Below, piece after piece: positions 35,822-46,006 of a stretch of DNA of 64,000 bases; positions within the stretch are counted from its first letter, which is position 1; each line of letters begins with the position of its first letter. This DNA comes from UASB124 sp041662445 (GTDB lineage Bacteria > Babelota > Babeliae > Babelales > RVW-14), in contig JBAZSL010000001.1 of NCBI GenBank assembly GCA_041662445.1, forward strand, positions 62,001 through 126,000. The letters are read 5' to 3'. The position numbers and the translations under genes were made by a program. The notes beneath the pieces were generated by a model. It was not told where the DNA came from. It saw nothing but the letters and a program-made list of their open reading frames with translations, and searched no databases.

Positions 35822-37141
35822 ATGAACATAGCACTTTACAATACTCTTTCCCGCCGTAAAGAAACTCTGGCCCTGGCGCCTAACCAGCCCGTCAAGATGT
35901 ATGTATGTGGTGTGACGCCCTACGATTATGCTCATATTGGCCACGGTCGTGTTTACGTCAACGCAGATCTTCTTGTGCGGCTGCTACGCTTTACGGGGCA
36001 TGAAGTTATTTATGTCCGCAACATTACCGATATTGATGACAAGCTTCTTGCCAAGGCTGCGCAGCAAGGTAATGCCAAGGATTACCGTTCGGTTGCCGAG
36101 CATTTCACTACATTGTTTCAAAATGAGATGAAGCAGTTGGGATGTTTGGCACCAACCCATGAGCCGCGTGTTACCGAATGCATCCCCGGAATCATTGCCT
36201 TTGTTCTTGGACTGATCGATAAGGGCCATGCCTATGTCCTTGATGGCGATGTTTATTTTGATGTAGCCTCTTTCCCCTCATACGGAGCGTTATCCAAGCG
36301 TAATCTTGATGATATGCTTGCCGGCGCTCGGGTTGATGTGAATGAGAAAAAACGTCACCCCGCAGACTTCGCGCTCTGGAAAGGCAATAAAGAGAATTTG
36401 TTTTGGCAGTCACCATGGGGGTATGGTCGCCCTGGTTGGCACATTGAGTGTTCAGTAATGGCGAATAAATATTTGGGGACGACAATTGATATTCATGGTG
36501 GCGGCATGGATCTGATTTTCCCGCACCATGAGAATGAATTGGCCCAGTCTGCCGCACTGCACGATGCACCGCTTGCGCATACGTGGTTACACAATGCCTT
36601 TGTGAATATTAATAAAGAAAAGATGTCCAAGTCATTGGGCAATATAATTTCATTACATACGCTTTTTGAAAAATATGATCCCATGGTTGTGCGCTTTTAT
36701 TACCTGCAGCACCATTATCGTACGCCGATCGATTTTTCAGATGATGATATGACTGCAGCTCAAACAGCCTATAAACGTCTTGTTGCCGCGTTTGAATCAG
36801 TAAGCGCACCTGCTGATAGCAAAGCGGTACCGTCGGAACTGCTGGAAGCCTTGTGCGATGATCTTAATACGCCAAAATTCTTTGGTATGGTATTTGAACG
36901 TCTTGCTGTATGTAAAAATGATATTTCTTTAGCGCAAGCGTTAACGTCAATGCTGATAAATATTTTGGGCCTTACACTTGAACCTCTTCGGGAGGCCGTT
37001 GTTGCCATGACGCCAGAGATTGAAAAGCTTGTGCGCGACCGAGAACAAGCACGCAGTGAAAAAAATTGGGCGCTTGCCGATAAGATTCGTGATGAGCTTG
37101 CGGCATGTGGATATAAAGTGCAGGACAAAAAAACGAAGTAG
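35822..37141 (+). CDS. cysS: Cysteinyl-tRNA synthetase
   Basis: 439 residues, class I synthetase. The zinc Cys in KMYVCGVTPYDYAHIGHGR, the HIGH-like HIGH motif in it, then PGWHIECSVMA, HGGGMDLIFPHHENE and KMSKSLGN, all with correct spacing. It charges tRNA-Cys. The C-terminal DALR-like region is shortened compared with E. coli (461 residues). Close to the thioredoxin gene and the PLD gene, likely one operon. Confidence 0.97.
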   Translation: MNIALYNTLSRRKETLALAPNQPVKMYVCGVTPYDYAHIGHGRVYVNADLLVRLLRFTGHEVIYVRNITDIDDKLLAKAAQQGNAKDYRSVAEHFTTLFQNEMKQLGCLAPTHEPRVTECIPGIIAFVLGLIDKGHAYVLDGDVYFDVASFPSYGALSKRNLDDMLAGARVDVNEKKRHPADFALWKGNKENLFWQSPWGYGRPGWHIECSVMANKYLGTTIDIHGGGMDLIFPHHENELAQSAALHDAPLAHTWLHNAFVNINKEKMSKSLGNIISLHTLFEKYDPMVVRFYYLQHHYRTPIDFSDDDMTAAQTAYKRLVAAFESVSAPADSKAVPSELLEALCDDLNTPKFFGMVFERLAVCKNDISLAQALTSMLINILGLTLEPLREAVVAMTPEIEKLVRDREQARSEKNWALADKIRDELAACGYKVQDKKTK

Positions 37142-37147
37142 TTGCAG

Positions 37148-37795
37148 ATGAAAAAGGGAGTAGGAGCCGTAGCACTTTGTGCTACGTTGTTTGTACTTGC
37201 CAATGTACGTGCGACTTGCGTAGAAGCGTTTTTCTCCCCCAATGATAAACCAACCGGAAAATTACTTGAACTTATCATCAGTGCTCGACGATCGATTTTT
37301 GTTGCAGTCTATTTTTTAACTGATCAAACTATTGCCGAAGCATTAGTTGCAGCACATAAACGTCGCATTGATATCAAAATAGTGATTGATCCCATAACGG
37401 CCCAAAGTCGTTGTGGAAAAGCAGATTTTCTTGCTTGTCATGGTATAGAGATCTACGTCTTTCGCCCAGGCTCAAAAGCGGGCGGCGGCGACAATAAATG
37501 GGCGGGTCAGCCGCTCATGCATGATAAATATGCTGTTTTTGATAACGATTATGTGTGGACCGGCTCATTCAATTGGACGGTGACTGCGTGCATGTCAAAT
37601 TGCGAGAATGTAGTACTTATCAAGGATCACGTCTTGTGCGCTCGCTACAAACAAAATTTTGAAACACTTCTGACGCGATGCGTGCGTTACGATTCGGCAG
37701 AGTGGCATAAACAGCAGGCGCAGCGCAACAATGTTGAAGCTGAACCAGGAGAACGAGCCGTAGTTGCTCAGCCCGTTCCTGCTGCGGCGGCCTAG
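37148..37795 (+). CDS. Exported phospholipase D-like nuclease
   Basis: 215 residues from the ATG at 37148 (a TTG at 37142 is also in frame; neither has a strong site). Signal peptide (GVGAVALCATLFVLANVRA). The single HKD motif HDKYAVFDNDYVWTGSFNWT is complete (H-x-K-x4-D), with the helix IDIKIVIDP before it. One HKD per chain matches the dimeric Nuc endonuclease type. Export suggests a function outside the cytoplasm, for example degrading foreign DNA or lipids; no proof either way. The C-terminus (QQAQRNNVEAEPGER) is low-complexity. Confidence 0.85.
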   Translation: MKKGVGAVALCATLFVLANVRATCVEAFFSPNDKPTGKLLELIISARRSIFVAVYFLTDQTIAEALVAAHKRRIDIKIVIDPITAQSRCGKADFLACHGIEIYVFRPGSKAGGGDNKWAGQPLMHDKYAVFDNDYVWTGSFNWTVTACMSNCENVVLIKDHVLCARYKQNFETLLTRCVRYDSAEWHKQQAQRNNVEAEPGERAVVAQPVPAAAA

Positions 37796-37832
37796 ACAGC
37801 TGGGGGGACTCTTTAATAGATCTCTGTCAAAA

Positions 37833-37872
37833 CCTGTTTAACATAGCTATCTTGGACGCGGTTTTTGTCATC
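37833..37872. repeat. Dispersed repeat next to IS end (inverse copy at 45836-45875)
   Basis: Forty bases beginning CCTGTTTAACATAGCTATC match the reverse complement of 45836-45875 with four mismatches. It runs into the IS left end at TTTGTCAT. Together they suggest an older dispersed repeat into which the IS landed. Confidence 0.7.
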
Positions 37873-39176
37873 CCGGGCAAGGACCCACTGCTGTCCGGAA
37901 AAAAATTTAAACACATAATTCAACGCATTTTTTTTTGCAAAAATAAGACATTTTACAAATATTGCGAGATAAGAAAAGCAGATCTTCAATCGGACGATAA
38001 ACAACCATTTTTATCCAGGCAAGGAGATCCTTCATTCGAATGAACTCGAGCTTAAAAGTTTTTGCCAATTCCCTCAAAAGAATGTATGTAATAATTGCTG
38101 TATAAATTTGTATTTTGATCGCATTTTCATTGGTTCCTAAAAAACGTTTGATCTTTAAATTTTGCTTAAGCCACTTGAAAAATATTTCAATTTCCCATCG
38201 CATTTTATAATAAGCAGCTATTTCTTCTGGCGGAATTGTAAGTAAATTTGTGATAAAAGTGTATGTCTTCCGGTGAATAGAATCGAAATAAGTAACAAGT
38301 CTCAAGGGAATATCGGCAAGAAGATTGATCTTTCCTCCGCGAGGATTCTTATTTTGAAGCAGAATGAGTTGATCACTCAAAATGCCATCAGATGTGTCTT
38401 TAGTGCGAGTGTTTTCTTGAATCACCTTGTACTTGGTGTTTTTCTTAGTCCTGGTAACAAAATAAGCGCCAGACAGATGTATTTTATGCCACCAGTTAAA
38501 ATCAAAATACCCCTTATCAAAAATGTTTATTGTCCCGGCGGTAGGTTCCCATGATTTTGCTACAGTAATGTCATTAACATTGGGTGGGGTAATTATCATT
38601 TGATTAATTCTTAGCTGTTGCGGTGCTAGCTGAATATGGACCTTTAATCCCTTAATATGTCTGGTTGATCGTGCCAGTACCCATTCAGATCCTCGCCCAG
38701 AAATTATAATTGGCGTTGAGTCAAAAAGTCTTAATGCATCATTCACATCGTTCTGTTGCTTATCAACTAAAGTTTTGCAAAGAGCCTCAAAGAACGCGCT
38801 CGATCTAAAAGTATTTGCATCGGAGAACGTAGACCGTTTAACTTCGGTATAATTTTTGTTTTGCATAGTATTAAACTGAATTGCCAATTCCCTTATGCTT
38901 TTGCAATTCATTAATTGAGCAAACACCATAACGGCTAAATGATCTTTTGTCGTAAAGGTCTTGTACCACTTATCCGATTTGTTATCTGCAATTTTCTCTA
39001 CGATCACTTTCTCGCTCATCAATGTCATAATTTTATCAAACATGGTAATCTTGTTCATGCGAATTCCCTTCTCCTTTTTTAATGCTTTACTACCTTGGGT
39101 TAGTTTAACCCAGAGAAGGGTTTTCGCTTCTTAAAAATTCCCCGGACAACAGTGGGTCCTTGCCCGGAATGACAAA
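37864..39176 (-). mobile_element. IS4-type insertion sequence with 35-bp inverted ends
   Basis: Bounds are the inverted repeats at 37864-37898 and 39142-39176, which match at 33 of 35 bases (both start TTTGTCAT and end GTCCGG). They enclose one IS4-like transposase gene and give an element of about 1313 bp. The outer part of these ends (GTCATYCCGGGCAAGGACC) also occurs as a dispersed repeat at about 45470-45491, so the true TIR may be only the inner part, and the repeat may flank it. No target duplication is evident. Confidence 0.75.
37907..39058 (-). CDS. IS4-family transposase
   Basis: 383 residues, apparently intact. DDE residues in the IS4 layout: Asp in LFDSTPI, Asp in IFDKGYFDFNWW, Glu in YYKMRWEIEIFFKWLKQNL, which is the Y-x2-R-x3-E-x6-K signature. 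N-terminal helical DNA-binding part (DHLAVMVFAQLMNCKSIRELA). It has no start problem. The intact frame suggests recent or current activity. Confidence 0.93.
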   Translation of the reverse strand: MNKITMFDKIMTLMSEKVIVEKIADNKSDKWYKTFTTKDHLAVMVFAQLMNCKSIRELAIQFNTMQNKNYTEVKRSTFSDANTFRSSAFFEALCKTLVDKQQNDVNDALRLFDSTPIIISGRGSEWVLARSTRHIKGLKVHIQLAPQQLRINQMIITPPNVNDITVAKSWEPTAGTINIFDKGYFDFNWWHKIHLSGAYFVTRTKKNTKYKVIQENTRTKDTSDGILSDQLILLQNKNPRGGKINLLADIPLRLVTYFDSIHRKTYTFITNLLTIPPEEIAAYYKMRWEIEIFFKWLKQNLKIKRFLGTNENAIKIQIYTAIITYILLRELAKTFKLEFIRMKDLLAWIKMVVYRPIEDLLFLSRNICKMSYFCKKKCVELCV

Positions 39177-39358
39177 GTTGCTGGGATGTGACAAAGCTTT
39201 CGCGTTCTAAAATCTTTCTTACAGAACGTCACGCACAAATAGGTTTCGAAAGAGGTCTATTTTCCAGGGTTACTTTGGGTTTCCAGTATACGTTACACCA
39301 TTAAAATAGGGCCGAAAAAGCCTCAAAATCATAATAATAATTTCTATTTTGAATGATA

Positions 39359-39388
39359 TTGTACTTTTCGCATGCAATGGCTTACAAT
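39359..39388 (+). promoter_or_regulatory. Possible sigma-70 promoter for the PPP gene
   Basis: TTGTAC (39359-39364) and TACAAT (39383-39388) with an 18-base spacer, 41 bases before the ATG at 39430. The remaining gap 39177-39358 is A/T-rich and shows no gene. Confidence 0.45.
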
Positions 39389-39429
39389 TTGCGTACGTGT
39401 AAATTAACAATTTGATGGGGGAAATTTGT

Positions 39430-41205
39430 ATGATTACTTCTTATTCTCGTTTTTATCGCATAATTTCGATCATAGTGATGCTCACTGGCTTTCATGTATT
39501 ATGTCGCGGGGCTCTTCGTCCGCAAGCACCAACGCCAGATGTCAATCAACCAATAATGGCGATACCCATAGATCCGGCACGTGCGTTATCGGTGCCTGTA
39601 GTGGCAACTGTAATAGCTCCAACTGGAACGATGTTGGCGGATGATGGGAAAACTGATTCACCAGAGCAACCGATCGCTGATATTAACTGGCTTACATATA
39701 TTTTTACCACTGCATGTGCAGCCCCTAACGCTGAACGCACAGGAGTTAACGCACATCTTATTGCACCGCCACCCCAAAATGTACACAGCGCTTTGTCTTG
39801 CTTTTCGCATCGCATGAAAAGAGATTTAATAAACACTCATATAGTGCACACTGAAGCGGAGTGTGACGAGCTTCCCTATGCCCAAAAATTGTTGGTTAAT
39901 CCAGGCGCCCAGGCGTGTTTTGTCGGTGATATTCACGGCAGCATTGGTGCATTGGTTCGTCTTATGTGGATATGGCGGAATATTGGTCTGCTTGATGCAA
40001 ATTTTAAAGTTCCTGAAAATAAATATTTTATCTTTTTGGGCGATTATGCCGACTATGGCCGCTATGGGCAATTAGTACTTTATACGCTTCTCAACCTCAA
40101 ATTACATAACTGGAAAAATGTATTTCTGTTACGCGGTAACCATGAGAGTAGTATCTCTCTAAAATATGGTTTTTATGATGAACTGGAGCACATCTATGGT
40201 AAAGACGTAACGTTCAACATGTGGGATGAATGGAACGCATGTTTCTTCAACTTGTTACCCTTTGTTCTTTACCTTGGTATTAATTGGCATCAATCGTTTA
40301 TTCAGTGTTGTCACGGTGGTATTGAACCTGGGTTCAATCCAAAATCATTTCTCTGTAGTCCTGATATGTATCACGATCTCAGTGGTCATTTTTCGGATTA
40401 TGAATTTGATGACGGCATAATGAATGCTGTAGAGCCTGATCAATCGCGACAAGAAGCGTTAAGGAAACATTTATTTGATGAGTTGGTACAACGGGGGGTA
40501 TTTACAACCTTTGGTGAGTCATACGACGTTCATTATAAATATGCAAAAACAACAAACTCGGGATTTTTATGGAGTGACATGATCACTAACGCAGCGTTTG
40601 ATAGTAATCGTGTGCGTGGATTGGGTTTTGTTGCAAGTGAAGAGATAGTGGACAGGATCAGTGGTGCCTGCAACATATGTGCGTATATGCGTGCACATCA
40701 GCATCATGCAGGTGTACGAATTGGTGACATATCGCCCAACGATGATGCAACTAATGGTGCTGCTCGTTGGTACAACGTTATTGGCGTGATGCCTATTCCT
40801 CAAGGGGTGCATTCTCAACAATGTGGCATACCCGTAGCAAACAGCGTTTCTTTTAATGGAACACTTACGCTTTCAGTTCCTGATGCCCAAGCGGCTCTTG
40901 ATACAGCACGTACAACTAATACTCCCGTTGCGTGGCAGGCATTCAAAAATGCGCTTCCATCATTTCCATTAGAACATGACGATTATTTCCCGATTATTAC
41001 CTTTACGACCGCATCAGAAGCTGGTTCTATTAACAATCAATGGGATAGTTTTGGGCTTTGTACGATTGCACCTGTAGTCAGAAATTCACACATTGCTATC
41101 TATGAGGCATGTGCCGCCATGGCTCCCGCTCCCGCCATTGCGCAAGTGGTACAACAGCAACAGCCGCAGGTAAATCCGCGTAAACGCAAAGAGCCGTGTG
41201 TATAA
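39430..41205 (+). CDS. Exported PPP-type metallophosphatase
   Basis: 591 residues from the ATG at 39430, with GGGGGAA upstream. Signal peptide (IISIIVMLTGFHVLCRGA). A PPP (eukaryote-type Ser/Thr phosphatase) domain spans about 155-425: GDIHG (Asp167, His169), GDYADYG, GNHES, CCHGG and RAHQHH. All metal ligands are present (D-x-H, D, N-H, H, H). In GDYADYG the usual Arg of DRG is Tyr. The C-terminus is low-complexity and ends PRKRKEP, a basic NLS-like stretch. It is paralogous to the PPP domains in 47212-50055 and 50080-56136. A secreted phosphatase acting on host phosphoproteins is possible. Confidence 0.87.
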   Translation: MITSYSRFYRIISIIVMLTGFHVLCRGALRPQAPTPDVNQPIMAIPIDPARALSVPVVATVIAPTGTMLADDGKTDSPEQPIADINWLTYIFTTACAAPNAERTGVNAHLIAPPPQNVHSALSCFSHRMKRDLINTHIVHTEAECDELPYAQKLLVNPGAQACFVGDIHGSIGALVRLMWIWRNIGLLDANFKVPENKYFIFLGDYADYGRYGQLVLYTLLNLKLHNWKNVFLLRGNHESSISLKYGFYDELEHIYGKDVTFNMWDEWNACFFNLLPFVLYLGINWHQSFIQCCHGGIEPGFNPKSFLCSPDMYHDLSGHFSDYEFDDGIMNAVEPDQSRQEALRKHLFDELVQRGVFTTFGESYDVHYKYAKTTNSGFLWSDMITNAAFDSNRVRGLGFVASEEIVDRISGACNICAYMRAHQHHAGVRIGDISPNDDATNGAARWYNVIGVMPIPQGVHSQQCGIPVANSVSFNGTLTLSVPDAQAALDTARTTNTPVAWQAFKNALPSFPLEHDDYFPIITFTTASEAGSINNQWDSFGLCTIAPVVRNSHIAIYEACAAMAPAPAIAQVVQQQQPQVNPRKRKEPCV

Positions 41206-41277
41206 TTTTGAGGTGTTTCTTGGGGTATGCGTGCATTTTGCTTGAGCCGTGTGGGGTTGAGGATCAAGGTTTCGTGA

Positions 41278-43959
41278 TTACTCTTTTTCTGATGGAGTAA
41301 GTGCTTTCCTGATTTCTGCATCCAACTCAGCTCTATTTCCTTTTCCTGTGGTCACAATTCTAATTGCCAGATCAAGTTGGGCGGTTAGCCAGGATTGTAT
41401 TCCCTTATCTGTTATTTTTGAATTGGCTATTTCTTCGCGCAAGCCTTTGATTATTTTGGGGTCTTGAAGTTGTTTAGATGTAATAGCGCTTGCGATTGAA
41501 TCACGAATTTCTTCTCGCAGAACATCGTCCGGATTGACCATTAATGCTTTTTGGAGGATGGATTCGAGCTTGTCGAAAAGTTGCCCACCGCTTTGTATTG
41601 GAGCGGCTAACTGCTTCTCCTCCTCATCCGATTCTATTGGTAGATCTCCTGTTGATTGTAACGCTTGGACGCGCTGTGCTAGGTCGAATTGATCGCGAAG
41701 ATACTTTTGTGTTTCCTTGTTCTGGACATTGTTAATTGATTGATTTATGGAGTCTTCTGTTTGGCCCGAGAGATCAGAAAAAATGAGAAATTTTGCGATA
41801 TCGTTCAGAATTGTCTGTTGAGTTGGTGCGATGTCTGACGATGGTTGAGCTTGTGCGGTTTCCTTTTTTGATTTAGAGGATTCTAGCACTCGCTTAAGTT
41901 GCAATGTTTCTGCGGTTGCCTTTTTTGCCTGCGCTTCTTTCTCTACGCGATATTTGTGTGGATAAATTGGTCGCATTTGGATAAGTGCTGAATTCAATAG
42001 CTGGTTGGCTTTTTCGATTTGCTCTTTTGGTGGCTTCATGCGTAAAATCTGGTTTTTCTGGTTACCCATGTGAGCAAATAGATGTTCTATGAGCGTGAGC
42101 TTCGCTTCAATTTCAGGAACAGTCTTTAAACTAAGAGCTTCTGTGCTTAATTTTGTGACATTTTCTTGTTCTTTTTCCATTTCGGTGAGCAATTTTGCGA
42201 CCGAGATTGTTGGCACTGATTTTTGTGCTGGGGATGGTTGTCTCTTGCTTTTTCGCGTAGGTGCTTCTGGCGCTCTGGATGAAGGCGGTGTTGAAATCTC
42301 TGACGCAGGGGGATAGTGTTCGAATTCTTTGGTAAGTGTATCGGCTAACTTAGTATTTACTCCAGCCACAGCAACCCAAACTTCATGTCTGTGTTGCTCA
42401 TCAAACGACAAGACTTTTTGAATAAAATCTTTTGTGGCCGCGTCCTTCGCTTCTCGCGGAAGTAATTGTATGTTCTCTGCAATTCTTTTAGCTGGGCTTG
42501 TGTATGAACCACTTAGTGGCCCCATAGAGGCAATTTCTTCTCCATAGTTAATAGTAAGTTGCGAAGTTCTGCCCGTGCTTGTTGGTATTGATTTAATCAC
42601 TGGTTGTTTCGTGAGTGGTGTTAGCTGCCCCGATAATTTCCCCAAAAAAGCACTCTCTGCGCTTTCATCTGGTAGTTTAGAGAGAATGTTGTGAATATTT
42701 TTTCTTATCAGATCTTCTTCTTCTCTTATCTGAGCTTCATCTCGTGCGCGTGCAATTTCTCCTTTTTTTTGTGCATTTATTTTCTGTTTTTTAATCGATT
42801 CAATTTTTCGAGCAACTTTATTGATTTGTTCGTTAACATCGAGTTTGAAATCCGCAACTTGCAAGCGATTTCTGCAGGTAGCAACAAGTTGTGAAAAGAG
42901 TGGTTCTAATTTTTTGTGTCTCAATATTCTTGGCGTAAGCCCAACCATTACATCATCTAGCGCTTGCAATTTTTCCTGGCGCGATAAAAGATCTCTTTTT
43001 CGGCGTTCAAAATCATAAGAAGAAGTCGCGTCTTGAGCATCAAAAAACTGCTGCTCAGTTGTTATAATCTTGAGCTGCCTTTCTAGCCGTTGCAATATGT
43101 CTCGCAATGCTTGCATCCCTGGGTCTTCCGCTGCTATTTTCACCTTCGAGCCTCCTGGCCCCTGGCTGCCACTACCACTGCTACTGCCGCTACTACTTGG
43201 ATCATCTTTTGGCACTGGTGGCTGGTCTCCCGCTCCCTGCCCGCCTTTTTCTTCTTCCTTCTTTTCTTCTTTTTCCCCGGTTTTTCCCGCATCTTTTCCC
43301 CCTTTTTCAGTATCAGCGGCTGGGGTTACTACTGTTGGCGGCGTGCCCACTCCCTGTGATTGCGGGGCGGATTCGGGCTCATTTTTTTGTAACAATGCAG
43401 ATAATAATTCTGCTGGCGCTGTTTTGGCATATTGAGGAAATGGCGATGGCGGCAGTTGCTCTGTTTGCGCGGGCGTTAGTTTAGCCTCAAGCGCATCAGA
43501 AGCGTTGGCGCCGCGTTTCATAAGATTATCAAACCGTTGTTGATAGTCATCTTTAGTTGCTTTAGGATCGTCTGGCAAAGCATTTATGGCGTTACGTGCT
43601 GTTTCTATAAGCGGCCCAGCCTGTTCCATTAATTCGCTTATATTGTCCAACTTTACTTGGGATGGATTATCCAAAAACTGCTGTACAGCATCCTCAATCG
43701 TTGCCACCTGCGCCGCGAGCGCCCCAAGCGCATCATTCGCATCGTTGTACATCTTAAGGAAACGTGCGACGTCCGCGTCATACTTTTCTCGTGCCTTTGT
43801 CTCTGCCGCAACGCGATCTCGGTATGCCTTGAGTCGTCGTTCGGTTTCTGCTTTTCCCATTTGTACTGAAGCTGGCGTAGCGATCTCGTGCCAGCAACCG
43901 GCAAGCATGAGGATGCCGACCAACCATCTAGCGGTACACGTCGTGAACGATGTTTTCAT
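41278..43959 (-). CDS. Large coiled-coil lipoprotein of unknown function
   Basis: 893 residues, AAGGAGAG before the ATG, lipobox LMLAGC (Cys22). Long helical, coiled-coil segments (AETKAREKYDADVARFL, RQEKLQALDDVMVGL, EQINKVARKIESIKKQK), divided by a Pro/Gly/Ser/Lys/Glu-rich linker at about residues 185-285. No enzyme motif recognised. It lies between the PPP gene and the first DUF4143 ATPase. Repeats of the form ALMVNPDDVLREEIRDSI near the C-terminus hint at an alpha-solenoid. Function unknown. Confidence 0.82.
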   Translation of the reverse strand: MKTSFTTCTARWLVGILMLAGCWHEIATPASVQMGKAETERRLKAYRDRVAAETKAREKYDADVARFLKMYNDANDALGALAAQVATIEDAVQQFLDNPSQVKLDNISELMEQAGPLIETARNAINALPDDPKATKDDYQQRFDNLMKRGANASDALEAKLTPAQTEQLPPSPFPQYAKTAPAELLSALLQKNEPESAPQSQGVGTPPTVVTPAADTEKGGKDAGKTGEKEEKKEEEKGGQGAGDQPPVPKDDPSSSGSSSGSGSQGPGGSKVKIAAEDPGMQALRDILQRLERQLKIITTEQQFFDAQDATSSYDFERRKRDLLSRQEKLQALDDVMVGLTPRILRHKKLEPLFSQLVATCRNRLQVADFKLDVNEQINKVARKIESIKKQKINAQKKGEIARARDEAQIREEEDLIRKNIHNILSKLPDESAESAFLGKLSGQLTPLTKQPVIKSIPTSTGRTSQLTINYGEEIASMGPLSGSYTSPAKRIAENIQLLPREAKDAATKDFIQKVLSFDEQHRHEVWVAVAGVNTKLADTLTKEFEHYPPASEISTPPSSRAPEAPTRKSKRQPSPAQKSVPTISVAKLLTEMEKEQENVTKLSTEALSLKTVPEIEAKLTLIEHLFAHMGNQKNQILRMKPPKEQIEKANQLLNSALIQMRPIYPHKYRVEKEAQAKKATAETLQLKRVLESSKSKKETAQAQPSSDIAPTQQTILNDIAKFLIFSDLSGQTEDSINQSINNVQNKETQKYLRDQFDLAQRVQALQSTGDLPIESDEEEKQLAAPIQSGGQLFDKLESILQKALMVNPDDVLREEIRDSIASAITSKQLQDPKIIKGLREEIANSKITDKGIQSWLTAQLDLAIRIVTTGKGNRAELDAEIRKALTPSEKE

Positions 43960-44142
43960 GAAACTCTCCTTTTTTTACCGGCGCGATTATTACCACGACC
44001 ATACAAAAAAATAGAGGGCGATTGCAAGGGTTGATTGCAGCGTATAATGTCAAATCCGGAATTCAATTCCGTGTTTGACATTGACGATACGGGAAAAGCT
44101 GCCTATTCTGATGAAATTAGGGTTAACGTAAAGGGATTTTTT

Positions 44143-45330
44143 ATGATTTTTCGCGATATAACGCCTCATTTGCGCGAAGCAGCACGTCAATTTTCGGCGG
44201 TGGCAATTGTTGGCCCCCGACAGTCAGGGAAAACGACATTAGCTCAAACCGTTTTCCCTTCGCATACCTACGTAAGTCTTGAGGATTTTGATAAACGTGA
44301 ACAGGCCATAGCTGATCCGCGGAGGTTTTTGCATGATTTTTCTAGTGATCATGGGATTATTATTGATGAAATTCAGCATGCACCAAAACTCCTTTCTTAC
44401 ATGCAGACTATTATTGATCGCGAAAAAAAGAAGGGGTTTTTTATCGTTACTGGGTCGCAGAATTTTCTGGTAAATGAGGCGATAACACAAACGCTCGCAG
44501 GAAGGATTGCCTTTTTAACCCTTTTCCCTCTCTCAATTAATGAACTGAGGACTGGATCTTTGTTGCCGAAAAGAATCGAAGAAATAGTTTTTCGTGGAAT
44601 GTATCCGCGTCTCTATAGTGAAGACGTTGCGCCCGTCAAACTCTATGAAAATTATATTCATGGTTACGTAGAACGTGATGTACGGCAGATTAAAAACGTT
44701 CTCGATCTCAATCTTTTTCAAAAATTTCTTCAACTCTGTGCTGGGCGTATCGGTCAGATTCTTAACTTGTCATCCCTCGGCAATGATTGTGGCATTGATC
44801 AGAAAACGGCACGAGCATGGATATCGTTACTCGAAGCAAGTTATGTTATTTTTCTCTTGCATCCATATTACAAAAATTATGGCAAACGTCTTATTAAGCA
44901 ACCAAAAATTTATTTTGTTGATACCGGTATAGCCTGCTCATTGCTCAATATCAAAAGTTCGCAAGAATTATCAGAGCATTATTTGCGAGGGGGATTATTT
45001 GAGTCCTTTATGATCTCTGATATTTTCAAGCAACATTACAATATAGATCAGAAGCCGGCCTTATCTTTTTGGCGCGATCATCAAGGCAATGAAGTAGATT
45101 GTGTTATTGAACAAGCATTGCGTGTCGCCTTGGTGGAGATTAAATCCGGTCAAACGGTTAACACAGATTTTTTCAAGCAATTTGTCTACTTCAACACCAT
45201 AAAAGAGTTTCCACCTTCCAAAAAATTTATCATCTACGCCGGATCTGATGACCAGTCATGGCCGGAGGCACTGGTAGTTGCATGGCAGCATGCCGGTGGC
45301 CTGGTGACCGCTTTTAACCAAACCAAATGA
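44143..45330 (+). CDS. AAA_14/DUF4143-type ATPase (first of three)
   Basis: 395 residues from the ATG at 44143 with AAGGGA ahead; the open frame begins at 44035 but this lacks a site. P-loop GPRQSGKTTLAQ, Walker B IIIDEIQHAP, sensor IVTGSQNFL, then the C-terminal DUF4143 domain with EVDCVIEQALRVALVEIKSG (PD-(D/E)xK nuclease-like pattern D..E-x-K). Family members occur in many copies in host-associated microbes and in archaea; function not established. The neighbours on the other strand are secreted proteins. Confidence 0.9.
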   Translation: MIFRDITPHLREAARQFSAVAIVGPRQSGKTTLAQTVFPSHTYVSLEDFDKREQAIADPRRFLHDFSSDHGIIIDEIQHAPKLLSYMQTIIDREKKKGFFIVTGSQNFLVNEAITQTLAGRIAFLTLFPLSINELRTGSLLPKRIEEIVFRGMYPRLYSEDVAPVKLYENYIHGYVERDVRQIKNVLDLNLFQKFLQLCAGRIGQILNLSSLGNDCGIDQKTARAWISLLEASYVIFLLHPYYKNYGKRLIKQPKIYFVDTGIACSLLNIKSSQELSEHYLRGGLFESFMISDIFKQHYNIDQKPALSFWRDHQGNEVDCVIEQALRVALVEIKSGQTVNTDFFKQFVYFNTIKEFPPSKKFIIYAGSDDQSWPEALVVAWQHAGGLVTAFNQTK

Positions 45331-46006
45331 GGCGATGATGGAAGAGCGAAATAGGATAGGGCTTCGAAGAATTTCGCGCGATACACCGGCTTTTACCTGT
45401 CCGTCGAAGCTCGTAGAGCGAAGTCAGAAGCCGATGTGCGCTTCATCATCTGGTACGGGTTTTTTTGGATCCCGGGTCCTTGCCCGGGATGACGAAAAAG
45501 TGCGTGCGTGACGACAAAAAGTGCGTTCAGGATGGCTATAGGCAAAATATTCTAAACGGCCACTACAACATAGCGTCATACCCGCGAAAGCGGGTATCCA
45601 GAGATAGCTCTGGGGGCTAGGTCCCCGCCTGCGCAAGCCTGTCCGTAGGCCTGTCCGCCATAGCCAGTCTCGGCGTCGGTGGAAGCCACGTAGGGCGTAG
45701 GAGGGCCTGTCCTTCGGCCTGTCCTCCGAAGCCACCTGGGCGTAGGGGGAAGCCACGAACATCGTGAGGGCGTAGGAGGGATGACGAAAAAGTGCGTCTG
45801 GGCCTGTCCTCCGTAGCTAGCTTCAGCGTAGGAGGAATGACAAAAGCCGCGTCCACGATAGCTAGGTTAAACAGGCTTCGGAAGAGGCCTAATGCAGTGG
45901 TCTTGGTCTTATGGGGGGAAGAAAAACGGGTTTAAGGGTTTAATTGTCTTTTTCTCATCATCATTGTAAATTGGAAGTGTAAGTTCCAAAATGCAAGGAT
46001 GATATC
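45331..46006. repeat. Intergenic mosaic of dispersed repeats
   Basis: No gene seen in these 676 bases. Pieces: CCCGGGTCCTTGCCCGGGAT at 45474-45493 (same family as the IS outer ends), the direct repeat GATGACGAAAAAGTGCGT (45488-45505 and 45780-45797), the inverted CCCGCGAAAGCGGG hairpin (45582-45595), the CCTGTCCGCCATAGC unit (45650-45664), CCTGTCCTCCG units and the inverse copy (45836-45875) of 37833-37872. The CCTGTCCGCC unit also occurs inside coding sequence at 50719-50733 and 63054-63068. Confidence 0.8.

Noticed and set aside
43030..43500. Overlapping plus-strand frames up to 125 residues rich in Pro/Leu/Phe
   Set aside because: They are antisense to the Pro/Gly/Ser linker of the lipoprotein and show no start signals.
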